A DNA stretch of 64,000 bases from Rotaria socialis (Eukaryota; Rotifera; Eurotatoria; Philodinida; Philodinidae), in assembly GCA_905331475.1 (NCBI GenBank), contig CAJNYU010003118.1:1-64000 (forward strand), in the 5' to 3' direction. The notes beneath the pieces are model-generated. The model was not told the origin of the DNA. It did no database searches and saw nothing but the letters and a program-made list of their open reading frames with translations. This document shows positions 11,795 through 24,900 of the stretch, one piece after another. A program made the translations under genes and the position numbers. How positions within the stretch are numbered: position 1 is the first letter of the stretch; every line of letters starts with the position of its first letter.

Positions 11795-13693
11795 GAAGAA
11801 GAAGAATACCCTACCTTTCGGTGTGCGATGCTGTCCTAAGAATAGTTTCGAAAGCCCTATATTTTCCTACAACTATTACTAGCTGTAGCTCTGAACAGAA
11901 GGCCAGCCTGACTCAGAGTTCTCCTCACTTAATTACTTAAGCTTTCCATGCATACTGGCTAACCAAATACTAGTCACAAGGGCTTTTCGTATATATCAAC
12001 CACCCACACCCACACCCTTCGAGCTAGTAGAATATAGGCCAGATGGTATGGAAACTTTATCAAAAGTAATATTCTTGGTGATATTGTTGGAAAAGGAATG
12101 GGTTTCTTGTTTTATGATGTTTTCAATGCTCATGTGATTTTCAGTATGAAGAAGTTTTCTTTGTTTATTGTCGATCTCAGCGGGTTGCATATCATTCCGA
12201 CTGATATGAATAACATGGGCGAAATTTGAATAGAACCAATTTGCATATTGTCTCTTTTCTCATATTATTTTTGGTTATGAATAATGATAGATTGAATTTA
12301 GTTCAAACTTACACAAAACCCATTATTTTGTCTTTGAATAATTTACCGTGACGAAAAAAGTATTTTAGAATTTGTACACGACTACTTCTTGTTTCTCAGT
12401 TGCAACTGTGTAGTTATTGATCACTAGTTGAAGTTATTTTTTCAAATTTAGGATTAGCTACATAAAAAATAATTATGCCTAAGAAGAATTTAATTTACAT
12501 TTATGAAACATGACCATATAGATGGAATATTTTGTACTGGAATTGATTTCTCTTACTATGAGAGAAAAAAAATTGAACAGTTTTCTATCAAATGTGTAAC
12601 GTTTCATTCTGTATGTTTTTGTCATTGCCTGAACGAAAAAATGATTCAAGAAAAGTATATGCCCACGACATGTATTGATGTATTTTGTTTTTATATTGTT
12701 GTATTGAAAAACAAGAAAACCAATGAAATAATTTCATTTGCGGAAGACATTACTCTGTATAATGTTGTGCTCGTAATTTCATAGATTTTCAATATTCACT
12801 GTTTGTTTTTAACAGAAAAATAACGGAGTCATTATGATCGATAATTATTTTTTCATTTAAGATTTGAACGTATTGAAGAGTATTTTTATATTAAACATAC
12901 AAATGACTATTGATCAATTGAAGTGATATTTGCTGAAAGTATTAAAAGTTAGACTTTCATAAACTAATATATATATATATATATTACTTTGCTATTTTGA
13001 TTGGCGTTATATGATTTTCAAAAGTTTCACATTGATATTCTCATTGAATATATCGTTCATGTTAGACAAACTCATCTGAATTAATTTTTTGGAAATGAGC
13101 TCATTTTCTGGAATGTTTGTATTTATATACATCACCTGCAAGAGTTAACGATGATAGAGATAGCCCGTATTCACATGAATATAATTTGAACAAATTGAAA
13201 CATTAAATTAACATAAGTTCTAAACTATGTATTTGACGTACTGTTGTGCTCATTATTTATCAATAAGATTATTTATTACTAATGCTTCCGTAATCAATTC
13301 TCTAACAGTTACACAACATTCATAAACAATGCTATTTTTATAAATTTTGATTGATACTTATGATAAAACAAGTCAGTTAGTGTGACATGAAAGAATATTA
13401 TAAAACCTATCATAAAAATAAACAGCTTGAACGACTACCGTCTAAAAAGTAATTCATAGTCAATATACGTTTTTACATGCTAATTATGTATTCGATATTT
13501 TCAATAAAAGACGAGAATAGATGTTGCTGTACAAGAGAACAAGAATAAAATCCATTTTCTGTTACATGAAATATTCTTTTCTATTTCGAAATATTAGAAT
13601 AGATATGAAGAAAAAAAATAATTGAAAGTAGTTCATCAATTACGAACAAATGAAAAATTGTGCATACGATCTATTACTGAAAGAGAAAGAGAG
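11795..13693. other. Intergenic AT-rich region
   Basis: Includes a C-rich telomere-like tract (CACCCACACCCACACCC, about 12001), a (TA)n run near 12968-12985 and the left long inverted repeat (about 12975-13410). A 93-codon open stretch at 12503-12784 has low-complexity composition and no family resemblance. I do not call it a gene. Confidence 0.5.
12975..13410. repeat. Left arm of a diverged long inverted repeat
   Basis: Pairs in reverse complement with about 17090-17535. The best block is 22 bp exact: 13048-13069 against 17451-17472. Further aligned blocks are CATCACCTG, TTTGAACAAA, GTTCTAAACT and CAATAAGAT, in the same order and spacing. The arms bracket the F-box gene and the hAT element. 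Confidence 0.65.
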
Positions 13694-14753
13694 ATAACAA
13701 CCAGGGTTGCCACCTCATCAGGTCAGAAAAGCGGAAAGTTTGATCAAAAAGAGCGGGAAATAACGGAAAATAGCGGAAACAAAAATAGAAAAAACAGAAA
13801 GCTGCTTTTTGCTGACCTTTCACATTTCCAAGAGTTTAAGTAGCCTTGTTTTATTGCTCATAGTACTACTTTGTTCGCAGTTCCACAACATAATAGACAA
13901 CTCATAAAAAATATCAGGGCGTACCTGGCCTGAAACTCCAAGAAGAAAAGATAAACGATTTCCGGTCCAAAAATAAATATCTTTTTTCTGTCAATTCTTT
14001 TTCTACTCATCTTTTCTAAAAGTGCCATACAGGGAAAATGTTTGTATCGTCCCAAAAAATGTTCGTTTTGTGATAGTGAAATGGCCGTATTGCGACTGTC
14101 AGTTCACTATTTTTCGCAGAGAATATACCACCGAAGGTGGCTCTTTTTTGGCACAGCACTTTAAAAGTTTATGCGAAAAGATGCAATCGAAAAAACTGAA
14201 ACTCATTTTTCAGAGTAATAGAACAAAAAATATATATTCCTTTCCACATATAGCCGCCGAATGCGACTCCTTTTTGGCACAAATTAAAACATTGGCCCGA
14301 AAAACGTACAATCCAAAAAATAAAGCTCGCTTTTTACAAGTCTAAGAGGATAATGTTGTTCTTTACATTCAGCTGTCGAATGTGGCTATGCTTTCATCTA
14401 TTATATTAACAAATGAATAAGAACTTGAAAGAAATTTTCTTTTCTTCACTGGCATTTCAAATCCAGGTGAATGTATTTCATAGTGGAGACCAAAATGAAC
14501 ACGAAACGTGTTTCACTAGGAAAATCTATAGGAAAATCTATCATGTGAAGCAAAAAGTTTTCAAGAATTGTATAGGATTATACGTTAGAAAATTATTTTC
14601 CAAGAAATTTTCGTCTAACATCACGTTATCTAGTTTCTTGCAAGGTTAAGTTTTCAATTAAACAACGAAAGTCTTTTATATGAAAAAGCGGAAGAGCGGA
14701 AAAAAGCGGAAAAATAGCAAAAAAGCGGAAGAGGTGGCAACCCGGATAACAAC
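13694..14753. mobile_element. Non-autonomous hAT element with 8-bp target duplication
   Basis: The element spans 13702-14745 (1044 bp). It starts with CAGGGTTGCCACCTC and ends with its near-perfect inverse GAGGTGGCAACCCGG (14 of 15 match). The flanks are identical 8-mers ATAACAAC (13694-13701 and 14746-14753), as expected for the hAT superfamily. Both subterminal regions carry clusters of AGCGGAAA words, the likely transposase-binding type of repeat. Inside are two diverged direct repeats around TTTTTGGCACA. No transposase reading frame is present, so mobility would need a helper. Confidence 0.9.
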
Positions 14754-14912
14754 ATTGGTTGAGTCATTGACAACTTGCACTATAAAAAGCAAATGTCTTA
14801 TTGCTCTCTTTGCTATTGGCGGCATTGGTTGAATCGAACAAAGGAGCATGCGCACTTATATAGATATTGCCTCTTGAGCTATTGAATTGACACAATTATT
14901 AAGCAGATAAAA

Positions 14913-16694
14913 ATGAATCGATCATGTGTTCAATTGACAGATTTACCGGATGAACTTCTTATTTTTGTTTTCAAACAAATGAACAATGTTGAAGTTCTCT
15001 ATTCTTTATTCGGTGTCGATGAACGAATCGATTCCATTCTACAAGATCCAATGTTTACAAATCGTTTGAATTTCTTGAAATGGTCTTCGAAGAAATTTCT
15101 CAATATATTTTCTCCTGATATTATATTTGATCGATTTTGTTATTTTACCAGCAGTTCGTGAGAAAATTCAATGGCTTGGTATTGACTCATCATCTATGAA
15201 ACAAATTCTACATGCTACTCATTATCCCAATTTACATGGACTGGGCCTATTTAATATCGAAGAAGAAACAATTAAAAGTCTTTTCACTGGTAAGAAAAAT
15301 CTCAAGATCAAATTGTTACAGTATAGTACACAAGTGGTCGACTGATTAAAATTAATATGACTATTGTTTGTTAATATTATTATTTGTATGTCTAGATGTA
15401 AATCTTTCATCTGGTCTTTTTAACAGTCAGATTTCCAAGCTTCTAATTACAATTGGTCACGGTCGGAATCTGAAGGATTATTCAACAATGGAATACATTA
15501 TCAATCATATTTTCACTGTGTTCAAGAAGTTAACTCATTTAACATTTGCCGAAGCATCGTATCAAAATGCTATTGAGTTATCATTTGTTTATCCACCGAT
15601 CAATTTTTGTTCCTCGACTCTTTCGGTATTGAATATTAAGATTGATTGTTTTGAGATATGTTTATATCTTCTCGATGGTCGTTTCAATCAACTACACACA
15701 CTCACTGTGGAAGCAGCCTACATTTACGAATCGGAAAAAATTGAAAATAAAGTTGGTTTCTGTTAGAAGAAAAGAAATTGAATCTGCTTTTATTTTTCGT
15801 TTCTAGGGAAATATATCAAATCTAAAGTCTTTTTCTTTGTCTTGCTTTCGGACAATAGACTGTTACGATGAATTAATTCTCCCATTTCTCTATCGATTCT
15901 CAAATTTAGAAACACTCAATTTATCTCTTTCGATTTCGGTGAAAGAAATTTTCATTGATGAACATAATCTGAGAAACAAAATTGTTAATCATTTGTCACG
16001 ACTGAGTAAATTCACATTTGATGTTCATTCGATAATGAACATTAATCATGATACCATTTTACCATCAAATGAAGATATCCAAAACACATTCAAAGATTTT
16101 CAATATACGCAAGTGATATGTTACATGGATCATTTTCTAGATAGAAAGGAATGTCGATATCATGCATATACATGTCCGTCTAAAATGTCATATTATCAAT
16201 TTACATCAAATCTGTTTCCAGGTGGATATTATCCATATGTTCGTTTTGTATCATTATATGATGAGCATGCTTTTGAGCATGAATTTTTCCTTCGAATAGC
16301 TCAATCATTTCCATTGATACAAAAATTAGTTTTAAATAATGCCAAACGACAACGATACAAACAGTCTTATAAATCAACGAATGATAACTGCCACTTATCA
16401 ATCGTTGAATATTCTCATCTTCTCGAACTAGACGTTCAATGGGCTCATGATGATTATATTGAAGAATTTTTATGTGATAGAAAAGCATGTTTTTGTAAGA
16501 ATATTCGTCTTCATGCTGTTGATGATGCTTTGTTAAGAGTAACGAAACATTTTACAAGAGAAGATACTCGAATGAATTGTACCAAAGTCGACAATTTACT
16601 TGTATGGGCTGAATGGAGATCTTCGAAGTGTTTTCAAGAGTATTTTCCTTCGCTAAAAGAAGATGATGCTTATATTTCTTCTTCATTTTACTAA
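14913..16694 (+). pseudogene. Bdelloid-type F-box protein gene with a frameshift
   Basis: The ATG at 14913 begins an F-box (LTDLPDELLIFVFKQMNN) followed by the LYSL and LNFL segments usual in bdelloid F-box/LRR-like proteins. Exons: 14913-15289, 15396-15751 and 15807-16694. Donors are GTAAGA and GTTGGT, acceptors CTAG, with consistent phases. Around 15137-15142 the reading frame jumps from the IFDRFC frame to the ILPAVREKIQWL frame without an intron-like sequence. This indicates a small deletion or a sequencing error. Everything downstream stays open to the TAA at 16692, including irregular leucine-rich segments. The intact family would act as an SCF ubiquitin-ligase substrate adaptor; this copy is probably dead or was disabled recently. 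Confidence 0.75.
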
Positions 16695-17089
16695 AATAGA
16701 CGAAAATTATATTGAATAATAAGATATCCATGTATTTGATGAAAGAAAAACGTCAGTGAAATTTACAACATTCGATATTGATGAGAGAATCGCATGTGAA
16801 CATTACGAATGTTTTAATCTGATTCATAGTTCACTTTCTTAAAAAGGATTAAGGTGTTTGGCAAGGAACAGCAATCGTCAAAAGTGTCTATCACAAACAT
16901 TTTGTTAATTTGATTAGTTTAATAGTTTGCTCTCTTCCATCATAGACTTCTCTCCTACACCAGATAAAATGAAGTCTTTTAATTTTTGGGTGTTAGTACG
17001 GGCGTGAATGTGGATTTGGAGCTGACAGTTTCGTTTAATCAGATGAAAATCGCATCGCACCTTAATATTCTTTGGCAGGTCATCATAAC

Positions 17090-17535
17090 GAACATGTTCT
17101 ATCAAACCATAATTGAAGTTTTTATAAGTATCACCATTTCTGAGTGGTGTTTGTTAGTTAGAAAATCGATTAAGAAAATATTAATAATATATGATCTTAT
17201 TGGCAAGCAATAATCACACAGGGTTTTAAGTAAACAGTTTAGAACTAAGTTTATAATGTAAGTTTGTTCAAATCATATTTGTATCAATATGATCGATCTA
17301 CCGCCATTAATTTTTACAGGTGATGTACATGAAGATTTCAGAAAACGATTTCATTGTCTAGATGTAGTAGCGGAGTTACGGGGTGGCTGATTCCCTTCCA
17401 GGATTTTTTTTCTGGCTCCGCCACTATCCGTAGGATTACTTGACATGAGATTGTCTAACATGAACGATATATTTTATGACAATATCAATATGGAACCTTA
17501 TCAAGTCATACAACGACAATCAAAGAGCAAATGAA
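17090..17535. repeat. Right arm of the diverged long inverted repeat
   Basis: Reverse complement of about 12975-13410. It is interrupted by a 62-bp insertion that the left arm lacks, which marks the insertion as later than the arms. Confidence 0.65.
17365..17426. mobile_element. 62-bp miniature element
   Basis: TAGTAGCGGAGTTAC at one end and the inverse of TAGTGGCGGAGCCAG at the other. The equivalent point in the other inverted-repeat arm has no such sequence. It is too short to classify. Confidence 0.4.
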
Positions 17536-18043
17536 TATATGCGATAACTTTTTTAGTTTTCATTTTAAAAAAAAGTTTTGGTCACAAGCCACCTAGCTAA
17601 GATGACACTCTATCGACCGGTGCAAAAATCAACTGAAAACCCTGCACGTAGAGCTGCCTGCAGGGTATTCTTTGATCACGATTTTTCGAGTTTACATTCA
17701 CCCATGTTGAGGTGAGTGTATAACAAGGGGGAAAGTGCAGGTTTGGAACCACCAGCACCTCAACACCTTTTCTATAGTGAGATTTACTTCAGTCGTATGG
17801 AAATGAATCGGAAAATCTACCTTCATTTTCAATAGTAGAGGCGAATTTTTTCTTGAATTATTCACAGAATCTGAATGAGAATTATTTCAGAATAGAAAAG
17901 CCCACAGAAAAAGAACAGCATCCTTCGAAAGTAACCGTATATCAAATTGCAAAATGATATATCAAAAACTTTGATCCTCCTTTTATTAGTGTGAAAACTA
18001 ACAATGAGCTCTGATTATTTTTCAGAAGTTTATTTTTCATTTT

Positions 18044-19650
18044 ATCATCATTGCATTTGGATTATTTTCCACAATTTTATTGTGCATTTCATGAAAAATC
18101 AATTTTAAACACCTGGGGTCTCCCTCAAGGGTTAAAAGCCTTTTTTGTTCCGGTTTTAATATAGATAGCTATATTTCCATAAAGCTAAGCTTTCTGATGA
18201 CAAGTATTGTCTCAGCTTTGAATTTCATTGAATAATAAGAAAGATATGAAGCACTCTCTCGGAGCCTTAAAAAACAGTTACTGACTTAAAGATCCATGAA
18301 TATTCGATTTATACTGTTTGAAAATAGGTCCGTTCCATGCACAATGTTTTTTTCTATCAGATTATATAAGAACGACTTAGATATTCAATCTTTTTTCTCT
18401 CGATAAACTTTACATACTACCCCCGATCGGGCCATATAGTTACAAATACTGCTTTTCTCAGCTTTATGAAGTGTTGTTTTTCGAGGTGTACCAGTAACAT
18501 TTTCTTATCGGACACGTAATTAAATGTGTTCTTTCCAATGAAATAACTTTCAACTTAAAACTCAATGTACTATAAAGCGTTTTCGTTCCAATACTAGTAT
18601 TGGGATCGAATTTCTGTCATTGCTTGGCTGATACTTGATGATTTCAAACAGAATAATTCCTATGCGGCTGAATATAAATATTATATTTGGTTTAAGCACA
18701 AAATCTGAGCGGATCTAATTATTTCTACAACTTTTGTTTTGGTCAGATTTTTACGTCTGGTTCGCTTCAGGATTATATGAAAACAAAATATTTTATTCAA
18801 AGCAACTATTTGATTGATTATTAATTGATCTATTTTATCTCAAACATCATTCCCAAACTTTGGAAACTTTTAACATTGCCACATGACTTTTGGAGTAAGT
18901 TTATTTTTTCGCTATCCTTGGCGGGGACCAGATGTGAAAATCTGACCGAAAACAAAAGTTGTAGAAATAAATCGAATTAGATTTTGTGCTTAAAAAAATT
19001 TTAATATTTAAATTCAGTCAAGTGGGAATCAATCTGTTTGAAACTATCGAATGTCGGTCGCAAATGACAAAAATCCGGTTTCAAGAGTAGTATTGGAGCA
19101 AAACCGCTTCCCATTGCAAGGCGTTTTAATTTGAAAACAGTTTTATTAGAAAGAGGGCATTCAATTACGTATTTGGTAAGAAAATCTTTCTGGTAAACGT
19201 CGAAAAACTACACTTCATAAAATTGAGAGCAGCATTATTTCTAACTGCGTGACACAATCGGGGCGGTATTTAGCATTTATCGATAAAAAAAATTTGAATA
19301 TCTAAGTCGTTCTTATATACTCTGATAGGTAAAAACATTCTGTATCCAAGGGGCCTATTTTCAAACAGTATAAATCAAATATTCATGGACCTTTGGGCCA
19401 ATAGTTGTTTTTAAGTCTCTCTGAGAGTGCTTCGGATCTTTTTTAGTATCCAATGGATTTTAAAATCTAAGATGATATTTGTGATCAGGGCACTTAACTT
19501 TATTGAAATATAACTACTTGCACTAAAATCTGAACAAAACATTTTTTCGATCCTTGAGGGGTACCCCAAATGTTAAAAATTGAGTTTTCATAAAATACAC
19601 AATAAACTCGTGGAAAATAATCAGAATTCAATGATGATTCTCAAGCTAAT
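18044..19650. repeat. 1.6 kb imperfect palindrome
   Basis: Arms of about 740 bp (roughly 18044-18780 and 18895-19650) are reverse complements of each other around a ~110 bp centre. One perfect stretch is 26 bp: 18363-18388 pairs with 19294-19319. Other paired words are TTTTCCAC, CAAAACTTTTGT-type blocks and CAAACAGTATAAAT. Many substitutions and small indels show it is not recent. No gene lies inside. It may be a fold-back transposon. Confidence 0.8.
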
Positions 19651-21976
19651 AAAGTTAGGTGCAGATTTTCTGTGAAGTCAGGTTCCTGATTTGGCACACC
19701 TCTTTTTTGATCGTGCAATTAGTGTATTCGCCAAGACTGGCGGAAAACAATCAGTTTAACAAAAAAAATTGTCGGCCTGTCGTATACCACTCCTTTATTT
19801 TACTGTTCTTTTTTCACAACTGCTAACATCCTTAGAAAGCTTTAGCATCTCTAGCACCTGTTCAGCATCTTCGGCACTTTATAGTAAAATGTGGTGCTTG
19901 GAGCCAGAACTTTCCTCCTTGTTACCTACTGTTCAGTGCTCGATTATGTGTCTTATAAGTGGACTTCCGGCGATTTTTATAACCCTCTGTTTAATCTAGT
20001 CCTTCATGAAGGACGTACTTCTTGGTACACTTGTTATCTAAAAAGCTGTTTTATTGTGCAGATATTCTGTTGCTTATTAATATATGTGCTTGATTCTCTA
20101 TAATATGTGTTTTATTCTATCCTATGTTTTCGTTTTATTTATCGTGAACTTTGAAAGACGTCTTTATTTTTATTTTCAGAAAATTGTCTCTCTAGAATAA
20201 TCATTTATTTGCGTGTTGTTTTTGTCGAAGATTTCACTTATAATTTATTTATCTAATTCTTCGACGACGATGTATTATCTTTCTTCACGTTTCTAAAAAT
20301 ATAACCATTTATTGAAGAAGAAAAAATGCATCTAGTTTATGATCATTCTTGATTTATTTAAATCACATGCCTTTCAGTATTATGTGATAATTAATTACAA
20401 GATATCAGTGTGCATTGAGCGTCGCTGTTGGTGACAAAAGTGACGATTTTTTTGGTGCTGTCACTGACACCGCACACCCTTAGTTAAGGATAGAAATAAG
20501 GAATTAAATAAAGAATTAAGGAGTTAAGGGACAAATACAGTGTTAGATTTGCTTTCGATAGGTCAGATACGTCTCTCAATTGTGGATATACGTTGGAAGA
20601 GCTCTACAGAAAACGAATTGCCAGTATATTTCTGTTTGGGTGATATTAAACTAAGTGCCATACAAAGCATTGGCTAGGAAATGTTTTATTAAGCTAGCAA
20701 AATAATAGTCTTATACGAAACTGAGAAAATGTGCAGAATTCGTTTCAAATCTCGAAACCCTTTCTTAGATTCGTATGATGCCCTTTTTTCAGTGTAGTAC
20801 GAGTTTGCTGAATACAACATAGTAATAGATTGATTTATACAATGAATTGCTATTCTTGGAAGATAAATATGATCTTGTCACTTGTCGAATCATGATCAGT
20901 ATCTGCTGATTTTCAGGAACCAAAAAGATCTTTCTGGAAAATGTCATTACGATAAATTTATACGCTTTCGTATAGAGTATTCAGGCTGCGGACAAGAACT
21001 CCAAAGCCAATGGGATCATAGCAAAAGTAATGACCCATAAGGTTTCTTTTACATTTATCATTTTAGACGTCGCGTGACGATTAGGTGTGACTAGAATTCT
21101 TTGAATCCTATCAATCTCTTCTGCGAATCTGTGTTGGTGCTCTAGTAATAAATTCATCCATTTCACGGTGTTGCACATAGCATATGCCTCCTACAAATGC
21201 TTTAATGCTAGCTCACGCTGACCGTTTCTGCATAATCTAACCCAAGAGCTCGATGAACTATTGCGGGTGTGAGTGTCGGGTGCTACGCAAACGGTATACC
21301 CACACCCATTTCGGTTTGTATTCTTCAATATAATACAAGTCGATTTGTTCAATAATAAGAAATATATATAGATATGCTCTTCCATAATACGGGAACGCGC
21401 GAAGTGCGATAGTACTGGTTATATATTTCGAAGTATATGAATCGGTCATCCTGTACAATGCCAACGGTATACATCTTCTAACAAAATTAAACGTATTTCT
21501 TTTCCGGTTGACAATCATTAACTTTAGTTTTGGCTGTAGCAGAAAAAAACTTGTTCCCTAAACAAATTTTATTCTTGATAAGAATTCTCAGAGTGGTCTA
21601 ATGACTATATTTTTTTATAGTATATAAAAATTAATTTCTTTTATATAATAAAGTAGTTTTCTGAAGATACCTGATGGGATCCTTAAGCGAGATCGAAACG
21701 TCGTATATACTACTTTGAATCTATTTTGAATATTTGAGTGTATAACACACCAACACCCTGCATATAGAAATTTTTCAGATCAAGTATCTCAAGTTCTATT
21801 AAATTTATAATAAACTAGATATTTCGATGAAACAATTTGTATGTTCATAATAAATCATTCTCTTGTTTATTGAACAGAAGATAGTTCCATTCGAAAACCC
21901 GATCGTTGCTTTTTAAAATGGTATACAAATAAAAAATATCAATGATGCTAAGATCAGAAAAAAGAAGAAATCCAGT
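19651..21976. other. Intergenic AT-rich region
   Basis: Short open stretches only, none convincing. It contains a weak G-rich/C-rich pair at 21265-21307 (GGGTGTG and CACACCC). The left part may belong to the flank of the preceding palindrome. Confidence 0.45.
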
Positions 21977-24900
21977 TCAAAATAACACTGTTAATCGATC
22001 CGATTTTGTTGATGGATCGAAAAATTGTTTTCCTGCGTCACTGATTTTATTGCGCTCAAGATTCAACTGGACGAGCGTCTACATCGAAAAAAACAAATGT
22101 GTTTAAAACAGATGAATGAAGAGTTAATCTTACATGATTGTGTTGTAATCTCTCAGCAAGATATTGAGCTCCTGTATCACTGATTTCGTTATGGCTGAGA
22201 TCCAACGAACTAATTGTCTTTATTGAACGATATAAATACGTCTGGGATACGTATATTCATAGTAAATTAATCTTACTCTATTATGTCGTAGTGCATCAGC
22301 TAAGTATTGCACTTTTTCATCAGTAATTGAACCCGATCGAAGAGACAAGCTGGTGATCCTCTATAGTTAGTCGTAGAAATATTAACACGATACATTCGAA
22401 GAAAAGTATCTTACTGTATTATGTTGCAATGCATTAGCAAGACCTGTTATTCTTTCATCATTCATATAAAACGAATCTAAATTCAGCGTTAATTGTGCCT
22501 AGATAAAAAAAAAACATTAATCTGGCAAAGTTAGGAAAACAAACGAAACTCATCTTACGGTACGGTTTTGTAATGCAGTATTTATAAAGTCTTGTTCTCT
22601 AGGAAGCCAGCTTATCACTGTTAGCGTGGTGATTGTCTGTTTAGAATGATTAAATTCTCATTAGATATATGAATGTATAAGTGATCATACTCTGTTCCAT
22701 TGTAATGCATCTGCTAGATATATTCCTCCCACAAAATTAATATCGTTGCCATTAAGATTTAATGTTATGAGTGTCTGAGATGAAATGATATAGACGTAAA
22801 TGCAATAGATTGGTAGAAAACTAAACATACTGCATTGCGTTTTAATGCGTTAGCTAAATGTTGTACTCCTGTGTTCCCGATTCGGTTGTATTGTAGATCT
22901 AATTGAGTCAGTGCCTTTATTGAAGCAGCAAATGAATATGGGACAATTGAGTACATAATTAATCGTACCTTATTTTGTATTAACGCATTCGCTATATATT
23001 GAGCACTTACAACATCAATTTTATTGCTTTGAAGACTCAGCGTGGTGAGTGTCTATAATAAAGCATTTAGATGTTTATATGCACGTGAACAGATGAATGA
23101 AAAACTTATTTTACAGTGTTCTGCTGTAATATATTCATTAAATACTGTATTGCTTCAGCATCAATATTATTAATCGAGCAGAGTTCCAATGTAGTTAGCG
23201 TCTATGATAAGCGATTGACATGCAAATGATAGAAGTGAAATGAAACTTAAATTTACTGTATTCTTTAGTAATGTGTTAGATAGACGAATTACTCCTTGAT
23301 GACCAATGTGAGTATGTTCAAGTTTGAGTGCGATTAATGTCTGTATTAAATGTGAATTGACTTAATCGATATAAAAAAAGTAAATCTTACTGTGTTGTGT
23401 TCAAGTAAATTAGATAAATACTGTGCTCCATTCTCATCGATACTTTCGCTTTTTATAGCTAAGGTGGTAAGTGTCTGTATTAAATGAAAAATATCGTTGT
23501 GAAATTGAATAAATCGAAAATTTATCTCACTGTATTGTATTGTAATATCTCACAAAGATGTTCTAATAATTTATTACTAACTTCTTTGCCTCCAATATGC
23601 AGTGCGGTGAGTGTCTGTAGTAAATAATTCACATGGTATCATCATAGACGGATTAAAAACTAATTCTACTGTGTTCTGTTGTAATATATCACATAGATAT
23701 CGTATGTTTTTATCACTAAATCCATTGTTTGGAAGTTTGAGTGTAGTTATGGTCTAAATTGAACAATACAAATGCGCAGGGAATATTTGAGAACAGAACT
23801 GATTTTACCTTGTTATATTTTAATGCATCCAATAAATATTCAAATTCTCTAGAACTCATTTCAGACCATAAGAGATCTAACATTTGTAGAGCCTGTAATT
23901 ATTTATTCGAAATTATCTGAGACGTAACTATAATCTTACAGTACGATGTTGTACTGCATTGATTATATCATTTTTTGACTGCAGTTTAATTGCATCAGCA
24001 CAAGCAACTAGGCTAATCAGTATCTGCGATGGATGGGACAGATATATAAAAGATAGTTGAACATAGAACTATTATTACCGTATTTCGTTTGGATGCATTG
24101 TATGAACGTTCAAATTTTCTAGAACTCATTTTAGTCCAGTTGAGATTTAACATCGGGAGAGTCTGTAATTATTCATTGGAACATATCTGAGACGCAACAA
24201 TAATCTTACAGTACGATGTTGTAACGTTTTTATTATACCTTCTAGTTCGTGTAGTGTGATTGCATCAGCATAAGCATCTAAGCTAGTCAATGTCTGCGAT
24301 AGATGATACAGATATATAAAAAAAAACAGTTGAACGGAGAACTACTATTATTACCGTATTTCGTTCTGATGCATTGCGTTTATGTTCAAATTCCCTACGC
24401 CTGATTTCGTCCCGCAGGAAATATACTATCTCGGAAGTCTGTAATTAGTCATTCGAATGTATTTGAGCTACGAAAATTATCTTACACTGCCGTGCCATAA
24501 ATCATCGAATTTATTTCGTTGATTGCGCGGCTTGGTGTCATATGCACGAACATCTAGACTAGTTAGTGTCTACAATGGATTCCATAGATACATACAAGAC
24601 AGTTGAACAGGGAATTATTTTTACTGTATTTTGTTGTAATGCATTCAGTAAATATATTGCTCCTCCAAAACCGATTAGATTATTTCGAAGATCTAACGTT
24701 TGCAGAGTCTATATTGGGAAACAATGTTCAGATAAGAAACTGAGTCCGTAACTGATTCTACTGTATTGTGCATCAATGCATTCGCTATATATCCTGCTCC
24801 GGCGCTCGTGATGCCGTTGGAATCTAGATTCAATGTAGTAAGTGCCTTCATCGAATGGCAAAAATGTTTACTAGATACATAAATAGATAACCGAGCTTAC

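Larger units (their letters stand above)
16695..18043. other. Intergenic region with right inverted-repeat arm
   Basis: No gene recognised. It contains a degenerate G-rich tract near 16989-17013, the right long inverted-repeat arm (17090-17535) and a 62-bp mini-element inserted in that arm (17365-17426). Confidence 0.5.

Noticed and set aside
12503..12784. 93-codon open stretch
   Set aside because: No signal peptide, domain or splice context; composition fits chance in AT-rich DNA.
14022..14649. Open stretches inside the hAT element
   Set aside because: They overlap diverged internal repeats and show no transposase motifs.
19769..20103. Overlapping short frames with hydrophobic residues
   Set aside because: Two frames of similar quality overlap, without conserved motifs or splice context; likely chance.
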